Source: Nemertoderma westbladi (Eukaryota; Xenacoelomorpha; Nemertodermatida; Nemertodermatidae). Taken from it: DNA of 24,383 bases. The DNA lies in contig JAUCBJ010003282.1 of NCBI GenBank assembly GCA_032718475.1, positions 1 to 24,383 of the forward strand. The letters run 5' to 3'. The translations under genes were made by a program, and so were the position numbers. The number at the start of each line of letters is the position of its first letter. Position 1 is the first letter of the stretch. Shown here in pieces: positions 18,476 through 24,383 of the stretch. The notes beneath the pieces were generated by a model that saw only the letters and a program-made list of their open reading frames with translations, ran no database searches and was not told the DNA's origin.

Positions 18476-18674
18476 TGGCTGCGATAGGGTGTATATATAT
18501 TCCACAATGACAATAAATGTTTGCATAAATGATTGGCTGATATCAGGAGTGTTTTAACTCCATATTGTTCTGTTTATTTCGTGCGCTGTGATTGGTTGTA
18601 GTGTGGTGCGTTTTTATTCAATGTGGGCTTCTTGTCAATAATTATGGGATATATCTTTTCACTCTATCCGTAAC
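18476..18674. other. Short unique gap
   Basis: Contains GTATATATATT and two GATTGG boxes (18530-18595), which could belong to the upstream promoter of the adjoining THAP element. Nothing firmer is visible. Confidence 0.3.
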
Positions 18675-18917
18675 AAGGCCTACTAGATAATAGACCATGC
18701 AGCCAGAATTCAGCCTTCTAACTTGAGGGCTGAACTTTCTCTGTTTCTGCAGTTGTATTTCAGTATTTTTTACAGTTTTAAGCCTACCCCTATGGGCCTC
18801 CTCTGTATTACTTTGTACTGTAGGCCCTATTACCATATTTCTTTGTTATTAGGACTGTAGGATCTGAGGATATTTTAGCTTGTTCCATATTTAAATTATC
18901 AATGCTGCGATGGACTG

Positions 18918-19199
18918 ATGGGTAAGAAGTGTTCAGTTGGTGGCTGTCAATCTGGCTTTGATCTGACAGTTGCTGAGAATCAATGAAATGAAATGTAAGA
19001 AAAAATCACTGTGTTCAGCATTCTGAAAAATACGGAGGAACACGATTCCTGGATTCGACGTTTGCCAAATATCATCAAACCCAACGAGGTAGGCCTAACG
19101 TCAAATATGGGGGTATGCTGGAAACACTGGCTGGTGATGGAGATGATGATGAAAAAGAGCAGTGGAAGATTTTACATTCCTGCCGATCCCCCATCGACC
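18918..19199 (+). pseudogene. THAP domain remnant (left arm)
   Basis: From ATG 18918 the frame reads MGKKCSVGGCQSGFD, hits TGA and TAA near 18984-18999, then continues VFSILKNTEEHDSWIRRLPN and VCWKHW. This is the THAP C2-C-H zinc-finger signature (C-x4-C, then C-x2-H, with the conserved W-I-R-R-x-P-N between). THAP fingers form the DNA-binding N-terminus of P-element-type and related transposases, and also of many host proteins. Following residues KKSSGRFYIPADPPS extend into the arm boundary. Two nonsense codons disable it. Confidence 0.75.
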
Positions 19200-19680
19200 A
19201 CTGCAAACAAGGTTTTCATCAGTATCCGAATCATCACTTTGATTAGAGAAAACAGTTACAAATCCATCGATTTGGACGGCAAGATTCTTTAAAATACTGC
19301 TGATTCGCTCTTTGAAATCGACTTTCTTAATGCGATCCATCTGGAGGAAGTCCTCAGTTTGGTTGATCGCTGGAAATCTCGATGCCACGGATGTCCTCAC
19401 AGTGGTCCATTTATGTCCAGGGGGAGTCAGAATGATCGATGGAACAACTCCTTCGAATATCGATGGGGATCGGCTGGAATGTCAAATCTGCCACTGCTCT
19501 TTTTCATCATCATCTCCATCGCCAGCCAGTGTTTCCAGCATGCCCCCATATTGTACATTACCTTGTTGGGTTTGATGATATTCGGCAAATGTCAAATCCA
19601 GCAATCGCGTTTTTCGGAAAGCTGTACACAGTGATTTTTTCTTGCATTTAATTTCGTTGATTCTCGGCAACTGTCAGATC
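19197..19680 (-). pseudogene. THAP-protein remnant (right arm and loop)
   Basis: Minus-strand counterpart of the left-arm THAP exon. Compared with the left arm it lacks ~30 bp holding the start and first Cys pair, and a second short deletion removes part of the WIRR region. It then continues into the unique loop with PPGHKWTTVRTSVASRF, QMDRIKKVDFKERISSIL and VFSNQSDDSDTDENLVC. That continuation is absent from the other arm and is the only surviving sequence downstream of the THAP finger. No DDE/RNase H-like catalytic segment is present. It could derive from a THAP transposase or a captured THAP host exon. Confidence 0.65.
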
Positions 19681-20040
19681 GTAGCCACATCGACAGTCCA
19701 TCGCAGCATTGATAACTTAAATATTGAACAAGCTAAAATATCCTCAGATTCTACCATCCTAACAACAAAGTAATACGGTAATAGGGCCTACAGTACACAG
19801 TAATACAGAGGAGGCCCATACGGGTAGGCCTTAAAACTGTACAAAATACTTAAATACAACTGCAGAAACAGATAAAGTTCAGCCCTCAAGTTAGAAGGCT
19901 TAATTCTGGCTGCATGGCCTATTATCTAGTAGGCCTTCATCCATAACCGTGCATTTGCCATATCTGTATGCACATACAATTATGTGCGTATGAAATGGAT
20001 TCCTATGGAGAATTATTCGTATGTGATCTGAGATATTAGA

Positions 20041-20071
20041 CATTATAGGGTGGAGACCCTGCCCTATAATG
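20041..20071. repeat. Perfect 10-bp-stem hairpin CATTATAGGG/CCCTATAATG
   Basis: The arms 20041-20050 and 20062-20071 pair exactly around an 11-nt loop (TGGAGACCCTG). It lies between the fold-back element and the truncated non-LTR element. The rest of 19938-20159 has no ORF. Confidence 0.7.
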
Positions 20072-20085
20072 CAAGGTCTCACTCA

Positions 20086-20136
20086 GGTCTTTATATCCCA
20101 GGGGTCTTTAAATCCCAAGGGTCTTTATATCCCACA
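20086..20136. repeat. 17-bp tandem repeat, three units
   Basis: Units GGTCTTTATATCCCAGG, GGTCTTTAAATCCCAAG and GGTCTTTATATCCCACA start at 20086, 20103 and 20120. The array ends 24 bp before the truncated ORF1. Confidence 0.9.
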
Positions 20137-21109
20137 TCCTAATAAAGTTCTCTGACAACGTGTATTCGAAGCACAAGTTTGTTGTGGAAAATTTTGCTAA
20201 ACTTCCACCTTCTCCTCCAGCCCAAATGGTTCTTTCGCAACTAGTCAGCGATGTGAGCACCCTCAAAGAAAAAATGGCTTCACTGGAATCGAAGACTAGG
20301 ACTGGTAATCCGGTAAGTTCGAACTCCAGTAGGCCTTCTGACCCTGTAGAATCTGCGTTTCAGGGTACGGGTAGTGAATCTAGGCCTATCTCCTGGGCGG
20401 ACCAGACGGCAACTCCGATGAGAGACTATAATAACCTACTAGGAAATGATGACGGTAGGGTTAGAGTAGGACCATCTGATGCTGGCGGCCAGAGTCTTGA
20501 CCGGCGGCAATATGGAAACCTGTCACAGCCATGTCCGCCGACTACTACCCGTAACTGCTTCTCCTACTTAGAATGTTCCGGGGTCTAGCCAGGCTCAGTT
20601 TTACAACCCTGCTGCCTTGCAGGCTGCTTATTACACAAACCCGCCGAATCCGGCTTTGCCGCTTTCCTATTCAGCTACGCTTCTAAGTCAAAGACCTCAT
20701 TCTTCAGGGGTATCTGTATCGAGTTACAGAAGTTTACAAAATAATTCGGCTGCTTCCACCGGTGCGGCCGCTGCGATGACCTCTGACGATGGTATGACCC
20801 TTGTGGGTCGACGAGGACGTCCGATAAGCCCCGTTCCCAGCTCGGTGACAGGAACACGGACCGGACAACTTTGGCAACGCAAGCGACCACCTCCTGTATT
20901 CAGCAAGAATAATTCTGGAACCTTGAAGGGAGTAACTCGTTCTATTAAACTCTATGTCTCGAGAATCAAACCTGGGACTTAAGATAGCCAAGTGGTGAGC
21001 TTTATTAAAGACAACTTCGATGTTACAGTAACCTGCTCTAAGGTTCAGACAAACATTGATGCGTTCGATTCTTTCCAGATATCTTGCTCTAATGATGCTG
21101 CAATGACGT

Positions 21110-21113
21110 TTAA
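21110..21113. repeat. TTAA target-site duplication, left
   Basis: TTAA directly precedes the G run. An identical TTAA at 22012-22015 follows the C run on the other side. Together they bracket the MITE exactly. Confidence 0.85.
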
Positions 21114-22011
21114 GGGGGGGGGGGGGGGGGGGGGGTATACCCCCCCTCAGGTAAAATTTTCAAATTGTTGTTTCTTTATTTCACCTAGAGCAGAATTTAA
21201 TGAGGATTACATATCTGAAAACGGCTTAGTGAGACCTCTTTCGGTTCTCGAGTTATCACTGTTTTTCCGTATGACGGTCTGTCCGTCAAATTGTAAGAAA
21301 GACAGAAGACCGACAGACAGACAGATAGACTAGATTCCACCAAAAATTAAAACTGACATCGGAAATGAAATCAGCGACCCCGAAAACCCCAGTAATGAAC
21401 ATTTTAGCTCGTTGGTGGGCATCCTTCGTGCCAGAAATAATTAACCAACCAGAACACAGACAACCAATTTTGGCGGGATGGTTTAAACTTTGAAGGGCAT
21501 TTTCTCGGAATGACATTTTTCATTTTCAAATTACTACTCCTCCGTCATTTTTTAACCAATTTTCTTAGTTTATGGCTCATTCGAACGAGCTTTGGACGCT
21601 CTTTAAAAGTTATCTTATGGAATTTTGATAAATATTACTATTTTTTCTAATTACCCAATTTTAATTAAAAATATGATAATTAATTAATTAAATTAATTAA
21701 TTAAAAAAAAAAATGGCTAATTAAAAATTCTATAAGATAACTTTTGTAGAGTCGATCACGCTGAGTCCAAAAAAGTTGGTTTCAAGAAATTTGGACCAAA
21801 ATTGAGGGACTAGTAGCAATTTTAGTGAAATCTTTAATTCCGCCACCAGCCGCTAGGGGGAGGCCATACATTTTCAAATTTTACTATAAAGGCTATTTGG
21901 CCTTCCATACAGTGGTTGACCATGACAAAATGGCAATATTATAATTTAACACTAATTGACAGCCATTTAAAAAAAAGGTTCATGGGGGGGTATACCCCCC
22001 CCCCCCCCCCC
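21114..22011. mobile_element. 898-bp TTAA-inserting MITE with G-run/C-run termini
   Basis: The left end is 22 G, then TATA, then 7 C. The right end is 7 G, then TATA, then 17 C. The ends are inverted repeats, each itself a palindrome centred on TATA. TTAA flanks both sides, and the host ORF1 reads in one frame across the junction if the element plus one TTAA is removed. TTAA targeting is the piggyBac-superfamily hallmark, but no transposase is encoded, so the mobilising enzyme is unknown. The interior is AT-rich with a (GACA)n tract near 21305-21331 and an internal inverted repeat. The run lengths differ between ends, as expected for slippage. Confidence 0.85.
21594..21755. repeat. Internal inverted repeat of the MITE with ATTAATTA core
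   Basis: GGACGCTCTTTAAAAGTTAT followed by CTTATGGAATTTT (21594-21626) pairs with AAAAATTCTATAAGATAACT followed by TTTGTAGAGTCG (21723-21754), with a few mismatches. Between the arms is a near-palindromic run of ATTAATTA units (21680-21707). This would form a long cruciform-prone hairpin. Confidence 0.75.
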
Positions 22012-22015
22012 TTAA
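22012..22015. repeat. TTAA target-site duplication, right
   Basis: Pairs with TTAA at 21110-21113. After it the ORF1 frame of the host element resumes. Confidence 0.85.
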
Positions 22016-22294
22016 GTCAACTGAGTTGGCAAGTAAATGGCCTGAGGGGGCTTTAATCAGAAAGTGGTTCGAGCCGCGTTTTCGCAAGGAAGGTCGCAGT
22101 ACAGCAAGTGCTGTTTTGCCAGCTGTTACGATAGCTCTGTTTCCCAGGCTCAAGCTTAAGATCAATGTCAGCATTACAGTGTGTATTTACATTCCTTTTT
22201 TTTTTTTAATAATAATAACAGTGCTCCTATTGCCGTAACTTATTTGATCCATATTTTTATTCATTTCTTTTAAATTTTTTTTTTTACAATCAAA

Positions 22295-23040
22295 ATGGCG
22301 AATAAACTGAAATTGCTTCATATAATTGTAACTCTGTCCGGTGCGCAGAGTCGATGTTTGTTATTAGTGAAATTTGTAAAACTTGTGATATTTTGATGTT
22401 ACAGGAAACGATGCTTCCTAAACAGGATTTGTCGGTTTTAAATACCCTGCATCCTGATTTTTTAGCGAGGGGCTCCAGCCCAGTCGACTATTCAGATGGC
22501 TTATTAACTGGGCGTCCTCACGGTGGCCTGGCCTTTCTGTATAGGAAGTCGATTGCTCACCGTATTGATATTATAGATTACAATAACGCAAGAGTCTTAG
22601 GTACTACGATAAATCTAAATAGCGGACAAAGTCTTTTGCTATTAAATATTTACTTGCCTTTTGAGTGCCCAGAAAATATTGAGTTATTTTCAGAATGTTT
22701 AGGTACGATTAAATCTTTTGTACATACTGATGTTTTCAATCACGTAATAATAATGGGTGACTTTAACTCTAATCCTAAAAAAGTATTTTTTAACGAAGTT
22801 AAAGAATGGTCCGATTCTTGTAATTTAATTATTTCTGATGTTGAGACTTTACCTGATAATACTTTCACTTATATTAGCGACGCTCATTTAACAACGTCTT
22901 GGTTAGACCATATTATTTGTGCAAAAGTTACTCATGATATTATTGATAATATTTCAGTAAATTATGATCTGACGTTTAGGGATCATTTACCGGTAAATAT
23001 TACTTTAAATCTTCCAGTTGATTTATCCAGTGCTTGCGAG
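22295..23040 (+). pseudogene. EEP endonuclease of the second non-LTR element, RT missing
   Basis: An ATG at 22295 gives MANKLKLL. A one-base loss near 22319 then shifts frame, and the domain continues YNCNSVRCAESMFVISEICK, LMLQET (catalytic Glu), GRPHGGLAFLYRKS, VIIMGDFNSNP (catalytic Asp/Asn), TSWLDHIIC and FRDHLPV (catalytic Asp-His pair, Arg in place of the usual Ser). From 22354 to the domain end the frame is intact for ~225 codons. Family resemblance stops at about 23035 (LNLPVDLSS), where unrelated sequence begins, so RT was removed by truncation or by insertion of the next element. It follows ORF1 in the same orientation after a ~160-bp T-rich spacer with no feature (22131-22294). Confidence 0.8.
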
Positions 23041-23709
23041 GGGACACTGGATCCCACCAATTGTGCTTGTTAGCGAATCAATTCCGCTAACCACCCCACA
23101 AAGTTGGGCCAGCGAGACCCTTAAGCAATATTGGGAAGCACGAGGTTGATTGCCAATCAACCTCGTATCACCCCAATAAACGGGGACGACAAACCCCAAA
23201 GGGCCTCGCACAATAGAGGTTAGAGGTCAATATACCTCCAAGAGAGAGAATGACAGTAGCAAGGGGAGAACACTCCCAGAGAGATAGGAGAGCGAGAATG
23301 AGGTTATTGGCCAATGGGGGGCAAGCATCGACTGAGTAACAAGGCCACAAGTGCAGTAACCTATATATCATGTTGCATGCCCCACTACCGGTCAGTTCAC
23401 TCAGTAGTCACCAGTTTACCGTGGACCGGCGACATAGTTCGACCGTCATTGCGGTGCTGCTATAGGCCTACATATTATCTTACTGGTATATATGCTTCCT
23501 ATGCCTGTATCAGCTATCAATAGTCTCATATTATATTATCACTCTACCAGTTGAACACCGTACTCATAGCTTTATCCGTTTATACTTTCTATCGCGCCCA
23601 TCCATCAGCCCGCTGTGACGCGTACTTGCTAGACCCGGTCGGGATCCCTCGATCCCGTCACAGTCGAACTATCACCGACGCAACCAACTGTGACCACGAA
23701 AGAGTAAAG
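23041..23709. other. Hairpin-rich non-coding stretch, possible LTR/leader
   Basis: There is no long ORF. Three perfect or near-perfect hairpins are seen: GTTAGCG/CGCTAAC (23069-23091), CGAGGTTGATT-GCC-AATCAACCTCG (23141-23165) and CGGGATC-CCTC-GATCCCG (23640-23657). TATA-like TGGTATATATG lies near 23483 and AGGCCTA at 23465. Its place between a truncated endonuclease and a GC-rich ORF would fit a 5' LTR and leader of another retroelement. I could not define TG...CA ends or a primer-binding site. Confidence 0.35.
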
Positions 23710-24383
23710 ATGAGTCGAGAAAGAGAGACGACACCGCCGCGGACCCCGGACGGCGACTTAACGATCCGCGAGGCCGCGACGCGACGGTACCGACCCACGA
23801 CGCCGGATCCGTCGACCATAGACGATCCGGCAATCCAAGAGGAGGGGGGGGGGGGCCGTCTACAACGAGAGAGCGAGTCGAGAGAGGGGAGAGACGAGTC
23901 GACACACGACGGCGGTCGACGTGCCGATGTCGCCGGCCAGCCACAGGCCGAGGGCGACAGACGGCCCACCGGAACGGCGACGGTGGGGCCGCCGGTACGA
24001 CGCCGGACACGGAGAGGAATAGAGAGGTTGTCGGCGACGAGGACGTCGGAGTTAGCGACCAGCTCCGACGGGCTTACAACGCCACAAAGGAACAACTAAG
24101 GGAGGCCAAGGAAGGGGCGAGGATGGATCAGGTGAAGTTAGAGAAGCGGCTAGGTGAGTCGAATAAACATTTTGATTATCTGGTGCGCTTTGGGCAGGGA
24201 GAACTAGCCAGTGAAAGAGCGAGAGGGGTTGCCACCGAACTGTTTAAACTGTGGGAATGTAGGGGTATGGATCCTGGTGTAGTGTACATAGGGCCATACT
24301 TAGTCGATGCCCGGGGAATAAAATTAGTGGGTTGGAGGGGACCGCAGGAGGGTGAATCCGAGGTTAACCCCGAGGATTCGGTC
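23710..24383 (+). CDS. Unrecognised GC-rich ORF, possible retroelement Gag, 3' end outside window
   Basis: The ATG at 23710 opens a polar frame (MSRERETTPPRTPDGDLTIR) rich in Arg, Thr, Pro and Glu that ends at 24099. A second frame is open from upstream of 24036 to the window end and reads DQLRRAYNATKEQLREAKEG, a coiled-coil-like segment, then HFDYLVRFGQGELA, LFKLWECRGMDPG and YIGPYLVDARGIKLVGW. A frameshift near 24000-24030 or at the twelve-G run (23844-23855) would join them. The layout (disordered N-terminus, coiled coil, then a globular part) suits a retroelement Gag, but no zinc knuckle or protease is in view. No family is recognised. GC content jumps sharply from its neighbours. Confidence 0.4.

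Larger units (their letters stand above)
18675..19937. mobile_element. Fold-back element built from a THAP-domain transposon
   Basis: The left arm 18675-19196 and right arm 19461-19937 are inverted copies (AAGGCCTACTAGATAATA against its complement at 19920-19937), diverged by roughly 10% plus indels, around a 264-bp unique loop. The right arm plus loop read continuously on the minus strand as THAP domain then further protein, so the original element probably ran from 19937 leftward and its first ~500 bp was re-added in inverted orientation at the other side. Long inverted ends that include coding sequence distinguish this from ordinary short terminal repeats. No flanking target duplication is obvious. 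Confidence 0.7.
20160..22130 (+). pseudogene. ORF1 of a second non-LTR retrotransposon, frameshifted and split by a MITE
   Basis: The first block (20160-20588) starts mid-protein (FVVENFAKLPPSPP, then a heptad-like VSDVSTLKEKMASLES) and has no ATG at its border, so the element is 5'-truncated near 20155. A frameshift near 20545 moves into the 20617-20982 frame (SSQAQFYNPAA... LYVSRIKPGT). A short excursion at ~20980-20994 causes TAA before SFIKDNFDVTV. The C-terminal nucleic-acid-binding fold reads SFQISCSNDAAMTF and breaks at 21110, resuming after the MITE at 22012 as STELASKWPEGALIRKWF. Such ORF1 proteins coat element RNA. Proline/serine-rich linkers and the coiled coil match ORF1p architecture of Jockey/CR1-group elements; clade not settled. 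Confidence 0.75.

Noticed and set aside
20041-20071. Hairpin as a rho-independent terminator
   Set aside because: The context is eukaryotic; no T tract follows and no gene ends just upstream.
23658-24095. 145-aa and 112-aa minus-strand ORFs at 23658-24095
   Set aside because: GC-rich sequence has few stops in any frame; the plus-strand frame with ATG 23710 and the downstream continuation is the better candidate.

Overview
The window looks like a repeat-rich stretch of an invertebrate animal genome. It is AT-rich, has no operons or bacterial signals, and nearly every recognisable coding stretch belongs to a eukaryotic transposable element: BEL/Pao LTR, CR1/L2-like non-LTR, RTE-like non-LTR, a THAP-domain DNA transposon and TTAA-inserting MITEs. 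I cannot name the species. A genome-wide signature is suggested by the many ACCGGT and AGGCCT palindromes scattered through unrelated elements. No tRNA, rRNA, CRISPR array or convincing host gene was found.

Layout. 1-2290 is non-coding, with short tandem duplications, a 33-bp minisatellite and a GTGGGGTAACTTA motif in both orientations that resembles DNA-transposon termini. 2294-3902 is a non-autonomous element bounded by TTAA/TCAA, with inverted ends and five internal copies of a palindromic ~170-bp unit. 4818-9422 (minus) holds a BEL/Pao-derived element. It has a 714-codon coiled-coil ORF, one TAA stop, then in the same frame a Gag (DUF1759) + zinc-knuckle + aspartic-protease ORF from which reverse transcriptase and most of RNase H are deleted in frame. 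9423-11700 is a long upstream region of tandem duplications, a nested hairpin and a 5 x 38-bp minisatellite. 11721-12597 is a large inverted repeat with two 330-bp arms.

13316-18475 (minus) is a nest: a decayed RTE-like retrotransposon appears to be split by a ~4.6-kb CR1/L2-like element (13601-18216) flanked by an 8-bp duplication TTAATTGT. The CR1-like element keeps an intact RT frame, but its ORF1 has an in-frame TAG and its endonuclease is frameshifted, carries a TA microsatellite and has lost its end. 18675-19937 is a ~1.26-kb fold-back built from a THAP-domain transposon.

20160-23040 (plus) is a second non-LTR element (ORF1 plus endonuclease, no RT). Its ORF1 is interrupted by an 898-bp MITE (21114-22011) with G-run/C-run termini, sitting exactly between two TTAA sites; removing it would put ORF1 back in frame. 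23041-24383 is hairpin-rich sequence followed by a GC-rich open frame running off the window, possibly the 5' part of another retroelement.

The genes do not form one pathway. The window is a stratigraphy of insertions, and the most informative points are the junctions.
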